A stretch of 64,000 nucleotides of DNA. It comes from Symsagittifera roscoffensis (taxonomy: Eukaryota; Xenacoelomorpha; Acoela; Convolutidae). The position numbers and the translations under genes were made by a program. The notes beneath the pieces are model-generated. The model worked only from the letters and a program-made list of their open reading frames with translations. It did no database searches and was not told the DNA's origin. The stretch covers positions 18,884,660 to 18,948,659 of the forward strand of contig NC_087069.1 in NCBI RefSeq assembly GCF_963678635.1, read 5' to 3'. The first letter of the stretch is position 1. Each line of letters starts with the position of its first letter. Positions 1 through 12,089 of this stretch are shown one piece after another.

Positions 1-650
1 ATCGAAATTAAAGAAAACGACAACGAATTACAGAGAACGTTCCGAGTTGCAACTATTGTGCTGCTACAATAGTTGCAAGGCCGTTGCGAACAACGGTGAA
101 GGGTGAAAACCAGCCTTCCGTGTTATCGTGAAATCGAACTTAAGGAGCTTGATTCAGTGGATTCACAAATCCGGAAGGGTTTCGGAACTGAAACTTTTAA
201 CCTGTTATATGAACTTTTAGCATCCTGTCATGTCCTGACTTGAATTTAACTGATATTTGGATTAGTTTTGACAAGGATGAGGTGCTAGGAGTTGGGGGAA
301 AGGGTTGATCCATCTTCGATGGAGATGATGATTTTTATCTACTGAACAAAAACAATAGTAATATAATAAGTAGTAACCCTGTTTTTAGGAGTGACCTCGT
401 GGTCTGGGGATACTGAGACCCAGCCATGAGCTCACTATTTCTGCATGTAATCTAGTTAATTTGAGTGTTTTGACCGAAGCCGAAAGCAGTAACGTTTTCT
501 CGACCCGATGTTAGAAAGACCACCGAAAAGTACTGGCTTGGTAGAGACGGTGAAAAGCATGCAAAGCTCTGTTTAGACGTTAGCCAGTCGTTTTAAGACT
601 TAGTTTTGTCTTCCGTCGATATGTATCTTCCGGGCGAATGTTACATCAGG
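1..650 (-). repeat. R1 inverted-repeat family, minus-strand copy
   Basis: This stretch reads as the reverse complement of the copy at 41033-41660. Shared landmarks include the arm around gttgcaactattgtg, the block around gacccagccatgagctc and the end around cgggcgaatgttacat. It faces a plus-strand copy starting near 1048, so the two form an imperfect palindrome with a spacer of about 400 bp. No protein frame is convincing. The class (foldback-type element, LTR relic or other) is not evident. Confidence 0.75.
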
Positions 651-1047
651 ACATCTCCAGGAAGCTAAAAATTTGTTAAAATAATGTTTAAGTTATATCC
701 CGAGACCCCAACGGATTCTGGAATCTGGAGAAATAACGTCCTTATTTCTTTCCGGAAGACTGGAAACGTCGTCCCAACACCCTTCTTGGTTTTCGTGAAT
801 TGCTTTGTAACGATATCTTGAAAAATGACTCGGTCTTAATCTTAATAAACGTAAAAAATGCTCGAATACAAACTTAAATTAGGAAAAAATTTCGACTGTG
901 GTTCGCCGGAGATAAACCATTTTGAAGATAGTTCTTGGACAGCCTTGCTAAAGAGAAAAGACGCTCTGGATCGGCACTGGTTGGACGGAAGTTGGAAATA
1001 AATATTAGAAAGTCTAATTTGGAATAAATATTGTGGCAACGGAAAAT
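651..1047. repeat. spacer of the R1 palindrome, partly R1-like
   Basis: The first half (about 680-820) resembles a diverged plus-strand piece of R1: the run around cccgagaccccaacggattc matches cccgagaccgcatccggattc near 41500. The remainder has no visible match in the window. Minus-strand open frames here (about 842-1072) look like chance frames. Confidence 0.4.
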
Positions 1048-1373
1048 ATGTAACATTCACCCGGAAGTACATATCGATGGATAATAAAGCAAGGTCCTAA
1101 GACGACTGGCCAACGTCTAAACAGAGCTCTTCATGCTTTTCACCGTCTCTACAAAAGCCAGTTCTTTTGGTGGTCTTTTCAACATCGGGTCGACAAAAAC
1201 GTTTGTTCTCCGGCTTCGACTAGTACGCTCAAATTAACTTACTTACATGTAAAACTAGTGAGCTCATGGCTGGGTCTCAGTATCCCCAGGCCACGAGGTC
1301 ACTCCTAAAAACAGGGCTACTGCTATTTGTTATATTATTATTGTTTTTGTTCAGTAGATGAAAATCATCATCT
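1048..1373 (+). repeat. R1, plus-strand copy, left part, interrupted by element A
   Basis: It matches 41036-41365 closely, from tgtaacattc(a/g)cccggaag to aaaatcatcatct. The match stops exactly where element A begins and resumes beyond A at about 23495 with ctccgtcgaagatgg. This shows that A inserted into a pre-existing R1 copy. Confidence 0.8.
1369..1373. repeat. target-site duplication of element A, left
   Basis: CATCT precedes the TGTG start of the left LTR, and CATCT is found again at 23495-23499 before R1 resumes. Five bases fit a Ty3/gypsy-like integrase. A shorter duplication (TCT, with the element ending in CA) cannot be excluded because the bases overlap. Confidence 0.6.
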
Positions 1374-1912
1374 TGTGCCAGTCGGTCAAATCTGGAAGTT
1401 TGACCTTGAGGGACACGAAAATACGTGATTTTGGAGTGAAGTTTTATTTTTCAAAAATTCGAACGGAGCCTGTCATGCTCAGTTTTCTCGCATCAACTGA
1501 AATCACAAAGTGAAAAATCAGAACGACCAATTTTACAATTGCGGGAAAATACTTAAGAAAACAGCGGGAAATATCTATTCGCAATTTCCAGATACAAAAT
1601 AAGACACGAGTACAGCCGTCTTATCCTGAAATAGGAGGAGAGATAATCACGAGAAAAGAGTGCAATTATTCGAACTGAACCAGAGTGAACCTTCAACGGA
1701 AAAGTGGACAGCTTGAGTGTCCCAATGGTTCAGCCTAAAACTTCAATTCTAGAGTCTAAACTTATATCTGTTATTAAAACTGATCAGTATTGAACTTATC
1801 AAGTTATCTTATTTAATTGTCGAGTTGCTCATTAATTTACTCCTTATACTCGAGTGCGTCAACATGTGAGTTCCTAATTTAGTTTTCTCGAGTGTGTTTT
1901 ATGATTGTTATG
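1374..1912 (+). repeat. 5' LTR of element A
   Basis: Begins TGTGCCAGTCGG and aligns to 22602-23143 with about 5% difference by eye and one 4-bp length difference. The alignment ends at about gattgttatgtt. A 350-bp tail that follows the 3' copy has no counterpart here, so the exact LTR end and primer-binding site are uncertain. Confidence 0.85.
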
Positions 1913-3867
1913 TTTAGATGCTGAACCGACTGGAAACTTGACTGGAAGAGGTGACCAGCCAAGTGGGAGGGTGGTGCTGCTGTCAAGTGCAGAACAGAGA
2001 CAACCAGCACGGGATCACTACAAGAGGACGCAAAGGGTTGTTCTCAAGTTGGGCAAACGGGTATCGTTAGAACCCACATTACATTATAGGAGATAAGTGT
2101 AAAATTGGATAAGCGGAGCCCCATTGTTTTGAGGAAGTTTTTACACAAGCAGGCCTGGAAACAGGTCTACGGTTTTCTCTCGAGAGGTTTAGCACCCGGC
2201 GCTTAAGGGATTTTTTGGCTTAAGAGGGGGGCTAAAGAGGGGGGAGGTTAGAAGGGGGGCTGGTTAGGTTAGAGGTTAGCGGTTGTAAATTGTAAAAACG
2301 GGGGACACATTAGAGTAACTAATTGTTCGGCATCGTCGATTTAGTTACATTAGATACTTACACGCGTTGGTTATAAGAAGCGGATATCCAAATTTAACAT
2401 CAGGTTAAGGTAGGTACCCTGGTCGGGGGGAACGGACATAGACAGTTTTTGTGATACCCCATAAGATCGCTAGCAGGGGGGAGGAAAATGCGTGGCAATC
2501 GGGTACCAGACATTTTTTTTCGGACAAAGATTGACATCTGTCAACCTTGAATTTTAAGAGAATTCATCTATCTGTTTTTGAAATTTTTTCTGTTTAAATT
2601 CTTACGTTTTGGTGAAAAATTGTTGTTGGTTTTTTAACGAACAGGTGATCACAAGATACCTGCGAGGAATTTAGGGTTTCAAATAGCCTGAAACATCGAG
2701 AGGGAGATAAATACTAGGGGATTAGTATTTGGGTTTTGGCCATTAAGATAGGGATTTTGGGAGAATTTTTACTAGAGCTCAAGTGGTGGTAAAAGGTACA
2801 GTGGTTCAAGAGTCCCTACAACGAAAAAGAAGAGATTCGATATCCAGACACTCAGTGACAAGTCTTGGGACAGTACCGAAGAAGTCTTGGGACATAGCAG
2901 TCTGGGGACAGTCTTGGAGCAACACGGTCTTGGGACAGTCTCGGGACAGAGCAGTCTTGGGACAGTCTTGGGACAGTGCAGTCTTGGGACAGTCTTGGAC
3001 CAGAGCAGTCTTGGTACGAAACAGTCTTGGGACACTAGTCTTGGGACAGTAGTCTTGGGACAGTAGTCTTGGGACAGTGGTCTTGGGACAGTGGTCTTGG
3101 GACAGTGGTCTTGGGAAAGTGGTCTTGGGACAGTGGTCTTGGGACAGTGGTCTTGGGACAGTGGTCTTGGGACAGTGGTCTTGGGACAGTGGTCTTGGGA
3201 CAGTGGTCTTGGGACAGTGGTCTTGGGACATTCGTCTTGGGACAGTGGTCTTGGGACAGTGGTCTTGGGACATTGGTCTTGGGACAGTGGTCTTGGGACA
3301 GTGGTCTTGGGACAGTAGTCTTGGGACACTAGTCTTGGGACAGTAGTCTTGGGACAGTAGTCTTGGGACAGTAGTCTTAGGACAGTGGTCTTGGGACAGT
3401 GGTCTTGGGACAGTAGTCTTGGGACACTAGTCTTGGGACAGTAGTCTTGGGACACTAGTCTTGGGACAGTAGTCTTGGGACAGTAGTCTTGGGACAGTAG
3501 TCTTGGGACAGTAGTCTTGGGACAGTAGTCTTGGGACAGTAGTCTTAGGGCAAGGGTCTTGGGACAGTGGTTTTGGGACACTAACAAGAAGTACTGGGAC
3601 AACACTGAATAGTCTTGGGACAGTAGAGAGAAAGTCTTGGAACAGCATAAAGAAGGGGCGTACTAAAGGAGTACTAAGTCAGGTTGAATTAACCAATTGC
3701 AAAATCGAATTTTCTATCCAATCCTAACATATAGAATTTTCAAAAGCTCAGGAAAAGTTGTTTTTAGCAAATTGTAAATTTCTTTATAAAATTTTGTCAA
3801 AAAATTTTTTAACCTTAGAATAGAATTTTGTAGATAGTAATACTGTAAATAGGAACAATTGTAAATA
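1913..3867 (+). other. 5' leader of element A
   Basis: About 2 kb between the LTR and the first gag-like frame. It contains G-rich runs (about 2220-2300) and the 14-bp minisatellite listed separately. A short open frame at 1905-2096 has no recognisable product. I see no convincing primer-binding site complementary to a known tRNA end. Confidence 0.5.
2860..3640. repeat. 14-bp minisatellite
   Basis: Tandem units of the type gtcttgggacagtg, with variants such as gacagta, gacact and gacatt. There are roughly 50 units over about 770 bp, most regular between 3040 and 3560. Because 14 is not a multiple of 3, every frame reads a repetitive pseudo-protein. It lies in the leader of element A, well upstream of gag. 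Confidence 0.95.
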
Positions 3868-4835
3868 ATGAGGCGGAGCAGGGTATCGGTAGCTGAAAAA
3901 AGATCTACAGAGGCGAAGACAAAGTATAACTTGTCGCTACGTAAAACAACATCAATGGGTCCAAAGGTAACAAAGAAGAACTTTTCAGTTATTATGGTCA
4001 ACACGAGGAGTACCACGGAGAACAGAGCAGAAGAGGGCATGGAAGGGGAACGAGTAGAACCCACCATCGAGATTGAACTAGAGACACCGGATCAAAGTGT
4101 GGATGAAGTGGGAAAGAAAACGACAGAGTCAACTCCGATGCCCAATGCGGAAGAACCTAACCTGAAGCCCATGGAGTTCTCACCGATAGACAACGTGGAA
4201 GACACAACACGCCAGAAACGGTGAAGGATGAGTCTCAAAAGAGATCGTCTTTTACTGAAAAATTGGCGACGATGGTCGGAATGAGATCGAGAGACGCAGC
4301 AGTGGAGGAGACGTAAGCCGAGAAAAGTAAAACATTCGGAACAGTATCCACGAAAACGACAAAGACCGACCAAAACGAGGATCAGAAAAAACCGGGACCA
4401 GCGACCGACTACAGGACAACAACGGACCATGGAACAACTACTCTTGAGCTAAGCGACTTGATGGCGAAGCTAGATCAGATAGATGAGAAACTGAAGCACA
4501 GCGAAGAGGACAGAAATGTGATAAGGAAGCGAATGAGAAACAACAAACATGAGTACCTGGACAACTATTTCCATCTAGCGAGAGCAACAGAGGAAAAGCT
4601 TCAGCAGATGTCTGACAAAGTAGACACCACTGATGGAGAGCGAGACAAGAACATCAGAAAAGACATGCGAAAAATGAAGCAGCGATATGACGCAGTGAAT
4701 AGCCAGTTGGGTAGTTTGGAAACGAGAATGGATACGATGAGTAGGGACCAGGCTGAGAGCTCAAGTGCGACACAGACCAAGTTAGACGGAATTCAACACC
4801 ACAAGACAGCCAGCGGCGGAGCGGACACAGGGTAA
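3868..4835 (+). pseudogene. gag N-terminal region of element A (coiled-coil rich)
   Basis: Two open stretches (3868-4224 and 4458-4835) rich in Lys, Glu, Arg and Gln. The second reads as an amphipathic coiled coil, starting MMAKLDQIDEKLKHSEED and including IRKDMRKMKQRYDAV. They lie upstream of the capsid/nucleocapsid part of gag, so a matrix or assembly role is inferred. No named domain is recognised. Fossil. Confidence 0.55.
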
Positions 4836-5139
4836 TAGAGTTGACTTCGTGGAACCACAAAGGAACAAACGACAGTCAACACCGTTACCAGTACCCCGGG
4901 AGGCTGCGAGTACGGCACCGGTGGGGGCCAAGGCGATTATAAAAAGTGAAACAGCGAACACAACAAGTGGCCCAGGAGATTCCACGACTCACAACAACGT
5001 GGGACCAGATGCCATGACATGAGCAAGCACCTGGGAAATGATGAACAGGACACTAGAAGCCTTCGCTACAAGGAACACCGACTCGAGTGACAGAGGAAGC
5101 AACAAATCCAGGAAAACTTTCAAGAATTCAAAGATGATT

Positions 5140-5950
5140 CAGGCGGATGCATTGACACTTGGTTAGAAGTCATGAGGTTGCACTTGGAACAAGACAACTT
5201 GAACGATGAGAGGCAAGCATGCACAGCGATACTGAGCAACCTGGAAGGCACGGCATTGAAATGCGTGGTTGCGAAGAAAGAAGAGGAACGCGATACAGCG
5301 GACAAAATCTTTGAAATATTGTTAAATCGATTCGGCTCAGGCATGAAGGGTGGTCATCAAGCGATGATGCGATTTGAAAAGAGAAGGCAAAGGGACGATG
5401 AATCGATAGACAGGTTCCTAGATGATCTTGAGAGCTTGAGAAGAAGGAGTGACCCGGAAGAATCTACCAATCGAATGAACTTCAGCATCGCCTCAAAGTT
5501 CATTAATGGGGTAAAAAGTGATGACTTGAGATCGATGTTAGCAACATACTATACATTGTCGAAAGACAGTGCACCAACTCCAGAATTGATGAGGCAGAAG
5601 TCAAGAGAATACATGCTAATGAAACCCAAGAAATACTCGTACTCAGACACAAGGAATACGCAAGGGGGGAGTCAGCCACAAAGGTCGTCATGGTACAAGC
5701 CCAGAGATGACATGGACAAACGCAGATCATGCGCGAACTGCGGGTCAGCTGACCATCATGTGGCGGATTGCACGACATACAAACAGGGCATGAAGAGTTT
5801 GGGATATGCACCCGATGAGGAAGATATGAGCCAGATGGAGGAACACGAGTTCTATAGTGGCTTGATCATCAAAATAGGTGCAAGATGCTTCTTCTGCAAC
5901 CAAGAGGGGCACTTCAGGATGTCCGTTGTTTTGGGAGGCGGTCAAGAATC
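5140..5950 (+). pseudogene. gag capsid/nucleocapsid region of element A
   Basis: A helical capsid-like segment: the LEGTALKCV stretch and the FxxRRQRDDESIDRFLDDLE stretch fit the retrotransposon-gag pattern, in which a short-repeat helix precedes the knuckles. It is followed by CCHC zinc knuckles. CANCGSADHHVADC is a clean CX2CX4HX4C, and a second begins CFFCNQEGH. The role would be RNA packaging and particle assembly. Broken fossil. Confidence 0.8.
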
Positions 5951-6780
5951 AGAGTCATCCAAAACACAAGTTGGCGTTAGCAGCGGTACAGAACCAGAGA
6001 AACAGACAAGGTGAATTTGAGACGAAAAATCTAGAAAAACCAAGTGCGGAACTGCCGACGAAAACAATGAAAGCTGTAACACAATGTAATAGTGCAATAG
6101 AAGCAACGGCAAGGAACGCCCTAGAAATACACTATGAGAAGGCGGCAGCGGAGGCTATCAACAAAGTGAAACATGACTTGGCAGCGAAAGAAATAGAACA
6201 ACGGCTGAAGCAAGAGATCGAAAGACAGAAAATGAACCAAGCATTAAGTTGCTCGCAAACAATACCAGAGGCTGTAGCGGGGTCGACAAAAAGTGGAAAC
6301 TGCAACACTGTAAAGATGGTTACAGGGAAGTCATTCGGCATAACAAAGATTGGGGCAAGAATAATGTCAATAATCACTGTGGGCGGCCATGAGGTAACGA
6401 GAAACTTGAGCGAATCAAGTGACCAGACGATAATGCACATTGATGTGTACGCAGATTACTTGAGTTGTATAAGCCCACAAACGACTTCTAGAGCATTGAG
6501 GGCACTACTCACGAGAGGGGGTAGCAAGTCGGTACGAGTTGATAACAGGTACACAGATGCTTATGGTCCACATGAGATGATGCTAAATATAGATGGGATC
6601 AACATCTATACGAAAACAATGATGACATGTGATGAAGATCTAATAGGGCAAATCTACGTGGGAAAAGAAGAGTTGAAAGTGAGATCGATTGGACACTGCG
6701 CCATGCTTGAGAAAGATGCAATGCACATCGGTACAGAGGCAGATGTGACAGCACATGTGCTTGACATAAGTGCAAGAAGA
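5951..6780 (+). pseudogene. gag-protease linker of element A
   Basis: An open stretch after the knuckles with a charged helical part (near AAKEIEQRLKQEIERQK) and then a beta-rich part ending at the protease. No catalytic motif is visible before the protease DTG. Function unassigned. It could be the N-terminal part of a protease-containing precursor. Confidence 0.45.
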
Positions 6781-6784
6781 CTCA

Positions 6785-7421
6785 GTTACGTGGGTTACTT
6801 GATACGGGAGCGGTCTTGAGTGTCATACCAATCCAAACTTGGGAACCAATGGGCTTTAACAAAAGTGATTTGATAGATTCAAGAATACGGTTGTCAGCTG
6901 CAAACAAAGGGGCGCTGCGGGTGTTGGGCAGAACGCCGATAATAGCCCTGAATCTGGGGTAACGTAACCTGTGGATGAGCTTTCGCGTGGTAGAAAACCT
7001 AGATGAGCCTGACCAATTTATTTTAGGCAGAGACTTCATCAGGAACTTTGATGTAGCGATTGATCTAAACAACGCAATGTTCAGGATACGGAACCCGGAT
7101 AGGAGGTACGCAATCAAACCGGTAAACTTAATAATGGCAAATGAGACCAAAGCACCAGTATTCTTGAGTAGGAGAGTGAGGCTAAAGGCGAACGAAGCGT
7201 TGATCGTAAGCTTACGAATGAAAAATTACAATGAACTAAGTGACAACAAGCAGGTATGCATAGTCCCAAATCCAAATAGTCAAAGTGCTGCTGTTATAGG
7301 AAGATCCTTCTCGATAACGAAAAGCGGTCTCTGCGTGAGTGTCTTGTTGAATACCCTTGACATACCAATCACGATACAGAGGGGGAGAAAACTGGGATAT
7401 GCTTTACCCGTAAAAAATTGA
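6785..7421 (+). pseudogene. aspartic protease region of element A
   Basis: Contains the active-site signature LLDTGAVLSVIP. About 75 codons later is the C-terminal signature FILGRDFIRNFDVAID, a common form in Ty3/gypsy proteases (ILGRDF), then a beta-rich tail. The enzyme would cleave the Gag and Pol precursors. It lies between gag and RT as expected. Part of a broken fossil. Confidence 0.75.
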
Positions 7422-7427
7422 TATGAA

Positions 7428-7815
7428 ATGACTGAAAACCATAAACAAAATGAAGTTGTTGATTGTCCCAATCATAGGGACAAAATTTGTATCTTGAGGC
7501 GGTTAAAGAAAATAAAAAGTTCATCAGGTCTTGTGAAGTCACTTAAGTCGGAGACAGACGATGGACTATCGAGCTGTTCGAATTTCCCGGAACGGCCCAC
7601 ACTAGATAAAATGCAGAGTGACAAACCGGTCCTACCGGAGATTGAACATTTAAGAGGCAAGTTAACGGACGAACAGCTCGAAGCCATCAAGGACGTACTA
7701 GAAGGGAACGAGGAAGTTTTTTAAAGACACAAGGCAGACGTCGGGTGTTGTAATTTTGTTGAGCATGAAATAGAGCTTGAGGAAAACGCAATACCGCACA
7801 GCGAGGGGGCGAGGC
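7428..7815 (+). pseudogene. protease-RT connector of element A
   Basis: Includes LTDEQLEAIKDVLEGNEEVF, which resembles the region just before RT in many gypsy elements (a short helix before 'F..' and the 'H.I.l..g..p' segment). The following bases include the reading around EHEIELEENAIPHSEGARR, again typical of the RT entry. Function inferred only from position. Confidence 0.55.
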
Positions 7816-9060
7816 GTATGACCCCACACAAATCGGATGCGTGTAGAAAGGAGATGGAAACGCTACTAGAGTATGAAATGATAGAAACATCCAAATCACC
7901 GTGGGCGTGTGGAGTAGTGATGGCCAAAAAGAAAGGCGACCAGTTGAGGTTTTGTTGTGACTTTCGATACATGAACTCCGTCACGGTGAAGGATGCCTAT
8001 CCCATACCTAAGATTGATGAGAGTCTCTCGAAGTTAGGTGATGCAAAAATTTTTACGACTCTTGATTTAGGCACGGCCTTTTGGCAGGTACCACTCAGGA
8101 AGCAGGACAGGGACAAGACAGGGTTTGCTTGCGAGTTGGGTCTGTTTCAATGGAAACGGATGCCGTTTGGTCTTTGCAATGCCACTGCCAGATTTCAGCG
8201 GTTAATGGCACACGCGCTGATAGACGTGACGAAGAAGTATGGCAATCTGATAAGGTGCTATGTGGATGACGTGGTAATAGCGACACCCACACTGGAGGAC
8301 CACATTGAGAGACTTGACGAAGTATTTGCGTGTATGAAGATGTCGGGGCTGAAGTGCAAACCATCAAAGTGTGAGATACTCAAGGACTCGATAAAATACT
8401 TGGGCAGGATGGTAGACAGACACCGCATCAGACCAGATCCAGACGCAGTAGAAGCAGTTTTAACTTGGAAATCCCCAAAAACGGAACACCAATTGATGAG
8501 CTTCCTGGGTTTTGCAAATTACTACAGAGAATTCGTCAAAGGCTATGCAGACAAGGTTTATCCGATGCAACAGTTAATGAGACACAAGGGCAAGAAGTTC
8601 ACGTGGAACAACGCAGCGGAAGAGTCATTCCAGAGAATAAAGAAAGAGTTGTGCGAGGCACCAGTACTAGGGATGCCAACAGAGAAAGGGATGTACGTGC
8701 TGGATACGGACGCGTCGGTAGTAGCGATATCTGGAATTCTCCACCAGGAACAAGAGTGGAACGGAAAGACAGTCTTGAGACCAATAGCGTACGGGAGCAA
8801 AGTCCTAAGTGACACGGAAATGAAGTACGGGGCACCGAAAGCAGAGATGTTCGCGGTGGTTACCTTTGTCGAGAAATATAGAGCATACCTAGGCATCGAG
8901 CCATTCAAGCTGCGAGTCGACAACAGGGCACTAAGCTGGCTGAAAACGTACTCAATGGACCAAAGTTACATTGGGAGGTGGATAGTTCGCCTGGACGGAT
9001 GCGACATGATAATTGAGCATAGAACACGAGACAAACATCAAAATGCTGACAGCTTGAGCA
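7816..9060 (+). pseudogene. reverse transcriptase and RNase H of element A
   Basis: A long open stretch. RT motifs in order: SPWACGVVMAKKKG, LRFCCDFRYMNSVT, AYPIPKIDESL, FTTLDLGTAFWQ, KTGFACELGLFQWKRMPFGL and the catalytic box CYVDDVVIATP, then LGRMVDRHRIRPDPDAV and FLGFANYYREFVKGYA. RNase H follows with LDTDASVVAISGILHQ, AEMFAVVTFVEKYRAYL, LRVDNRALSWL and EHRTRDKHQNADSLSK. Together these copy the RNA genome into DNA and remove the RNA strand. The order and the fingers-palm layout are those of Ty3/gypsy. The frame continues into integrase without a stop. Confidence 0.92.
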
Positions 9061-9840
9061 AGAAGACGGAGTTCTACGAGAGACAAGAACAGAGGGAGGC
9101 AGATAGACCTGAGATCAAGGATGGCTTCTCCTTCATGGACAAGGAGACGTACGACAGTCTTCCACTCACGAGATGGTTGGACAAATCAGGCAAACCAATA
9201 GAAGATCACCCCGAGGGATGCCGAGAAATAATGCTCAAGTCAAAGATCGTAAGGGAGACGCTCAAAGCGAAAGGCTATGATCTTAACCAGGTGGAGACGG
9301 GAGAGGCACAAATAGACGATGACTTAAAGAGGTTACTCGAGAAACTAGCAGATGATAAGCCCGTGATCCAAGAAAATAGTAAAGAGGAACCTGAGGTCAC
9401 AATACTGCGAAAGAGCGGGATAGTTAGTGATGGAAATACCTCGAAGGTGACTAACCCTGATGGGAAGGAAGTGGTGCAGTCACTGGTTGAAAAAATCCCA
9501 GCCGACATAATTGAACAGACTTGGGTTAGGAAAAAGAAAGTGGAGTTCAAGGAAGAGGCTGAATACCTGGGACTAGGTCAAGAGTCCGGGGAGCGGTCCA
9601 CGTCCACGGAGGAGGGAAACACTGAAGGAGGAAATTTGTCTGGGGAGTGTGAAATGTGGGATGAGAACTCGGAAGAGAGCAGCGACAATCAAGATAGTCT
9701 CTGCATGGTATTGGCAGAAGAAAATATCAGACACCGCGACAAGGAATTACAAACAGATCCGTCCTCAGGAACCTTCAACTTGGACATACAGGAAGTACGA
9801 GGAGGTGAAGAACTTGAAAGAATAGCAGTTTCGAGGAAAC
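9061..9840 (+). pseudogene. acidic RNase H-integrase linker of element A
   Basis: About 260 codons of charged, low-complexity sequence, unusually long for a gypsy pol. It holds two purine-rich stretches of the type tc(c/t)ggggag (around 9585 and 9640) that read as Ser-Gly-Glu. The equivalent linker in element B also has such repeats. No domain recognised. Confidence 0.6.
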
Positions 9841-10620
9841 CATTCAGGGAAATATCATGCAACTCAAATGTCAGAACAAATCTGGTGCCAGAAGATGACA
9901 TGAAGATAGTAAAGAGAATAGTATGCGTGAAGCTGAATGACGACATCCACAACCCTGGGGAAATGAATGGACAGATCATGGCACTGAAGGAACATGTCAA
10001 GGCGAGATATAGGCTGTCGGACCTGATAAGAGCCCAGCAGAATGACAAGATGACAAGTAATCTCTCCAAACGGATCCGAATGGTGTCCAAGGAGAAAGGG
10101 GAACTTGAAGAAGACAGCTACAAGATCCTTAGCCAGTTCTGTAAAGAAAGGAAAGAGTTACTCTATCACACGGCTGACGGGGTGGTAGCATGTAAGAGAA
10201 AAGACGAAGAGAAGATACTACACAAGCACAACCTCATCATATTACCACAATTGTATCAGACAGAGGTGCTGTTCAGATCGCATGATCAAATGGGGCACCA
10301 GGGGATAGACAAGGTGCAACAAAGAATGCTTCACAGGTTCGATTGGCCAGGATTGAGGAAAGCTTGTGAGAGGTGGGTGAATGCATGCCTGGCATGCTTG
10401 CAAGTGAAAGACCCAAGGAAGATGAAATTCCCACTCAAGTCGGTGGAAAGCTCGGAATTTTATGAAGTGGTGCAGATAGACCATCAGAAGATCTGTATGA
10501 CGGAGTCGGGGTATAACCAGATACTGGTTATAATTTATCACTTCACAAAGTTGACAGAAGCGGTGCCGTGTCAAACAGCTTCGGCAGAGGAAACTTGTGA
10601 CCACTTGATAACCCAGAACT
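9841..10620 (+). pseudogene. integrase, N-terminal half, element A
   Basis: The zinc-binding HHCC region is visible: FRSHDQMGHQGIDKVQQRM supplies the histidines and WVNACLACLQVKDP the cysteines. The start of the catalytic core follows, with VVQIDHQKICM carrying the first acidic residue. Integrase would insert the cDNA into host DNA. The core is interrupted by the AT-rich block that follows. Fossil. Confidence 0.85.
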
Positions 10621-11340
10621 AATCACAAAACCATACAAATTTCAAATAAATGGTGCTGTGTAAGTAGCACAGAAGGTTGCGACCAAAGTTTTTTTAAAAA
10701 TACAAAAAGTTCAACTCAGTGTCGTTTTTTTTGCGTATTGGGATAAAAAGATCTGAACAGAAAAAAACTTAGGCATATTTAACAGTCATATTAAAATAGG
10801 TCTATTGGTAAACAGTTTTTTGATAGAAAAATGAAAAAAAAACTCTTAAAAAACTCAAAAATTTTCCAAAAGTAATTTCAATTTTTTTTGCCGTAATTTT
10901 GATTCCCAAATTGACGCTAAAAAACTGCAAAAAACAACCTTACTTGAATAAAACTAAGTTTTCGTGGCTTAAATTAAGCATAAATAAGCTATTTTAAGCT
11001 AGCACGCTAAAATTTAGACTAAAAATCTAAATTTTCAAACTGATTTTTCTCACCACTGAAAAAACTTTTGTAATATCTTTCAAATAAATGACTGAAAGGG
11101 ATTCAATATCATATATGACTCAACCCATTCTGATTATTGTTTGTGGTATCTAATTTTGCAAGAAAAACAAATAGAAAAAAAATAAAGCACCCAAATACAA
11201 AATTCTTCTACACTTTTCAAATGGTCGGGACAACAAAATGAAAAGTGAATCACAACAAAATGTTTGAATCAAATTCCAATAAAAAGTCAAATATCAGCAC
11301 TAAGCAATTTTTTATTGTCTAAGGGGCCTACATTTCTCCA
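10621..11340. other. AT-rich block inside the integrase region of element A
   Basis: About 720 bp of AT-rich, non-coding DNA with many A and T runs, sharply different from the flanking coding sequence and absent from element B at the same place. No terminal inverted repeats or poly-A tail are obvious. An imperfect hairpin (gtgct...agcac) occurs near 10653-10670. Origin unknown; it looks like foreign sequence set into the element. Confidence 0.6.
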
Positions 11341-12060
11341 GATCACCAATAGTATCAACAGTATCAGCAAGCACAAATGAGACAGCGCAAGAAATATGAT
11401 GAAAGGATATTACAGGCAAAGCCATATGAAGTGGGCCAGTACGTGTGGGTTTTCCCGAATGTTATACCGCCAAAAGGGACAAAGAAACTTCTCAAGAAAT
11501 GGAGAGGACCATTCATGATTACGGAATAACATCAACAAGGACGGTTGAGTACAGGGCGAGCAGCACATTATGAGAACCTGAAGCCTCATGTCCCATCCCC
11601 AGAGGACTGGTGTATACCAAAGGACACGGAGGGACTAGAGTACCTACTGGTGGAGCCAGCATGTGAAGTGAACGAAAAAGGCACCAGAGACAAGAATGAT
11701 GGCAATGAGAACTTGAGTTTGGATGACAATGAAAAAATAGAAGCGGACTCTGAAGCGGAATCTTTTGTGGAAGAAGACTGGAACGATCCGGAGCAAGGCG
11801 AGGTGCCTAAGTGGACAGAACCAGACTTATCAATACCAGCGGGGACAAGAAGTGGCAATCGCAAACGCACTGGCATGAGGTATAACAGGAATGTGGACGA
11901 TTTCCTGATTGATAAGATACAGCCCGATGACCTAGGCAAAGAACTAATAAGTGTGGTCGAGAATGGCAAATCATCGATGATAATGAGCACTACCCACAGG
12001 AAGACTACTCGACACCGGAGCGGGAGACGGATTTAGAACAGAGCGAGAGAGACAGGAGGG
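11341..12060 (+). pseudogene. integrase C-terminal region of element A
   Basis: The stretch with VGQYVWVFPNVIPPKGTKKL and then WRGPFMITE matches the C-terminal GPY/F-type module of Ty3/gypsy integrases. It is followed by HYENLKPHVPSPEDW and an acidic tail. The same order is seen in element B around 27770-28070. This module contacts DNA or chromatin in the family. No chromodomain is visible. Fossil. Confidence 0.75.
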
Positions 12061-12089
12061 AGAATACGAACCTGAGGATATTAGAATGA

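Noticed and set aside
2772-3605. Long frames reading repeated PKTTVPRLLSQDY or VLGQWSWDSGLG on both strands
   Set aside because: They are translations of the 14-bp minisatellite in every frame; a repeat length not divisible by 3 keeps all frames open without coding.
2860-3640. CRISPR-like array
   Set aside because: Units are contiguous with no unique spacers, and the sequence is eukaryotic.
10658-10670. 13-bp word shared inverted with 38620-38632 as a transposon terminus
   Set aside because: A single short match in AT-rich DNA, with no supporting partner repeat at the other end of the block.
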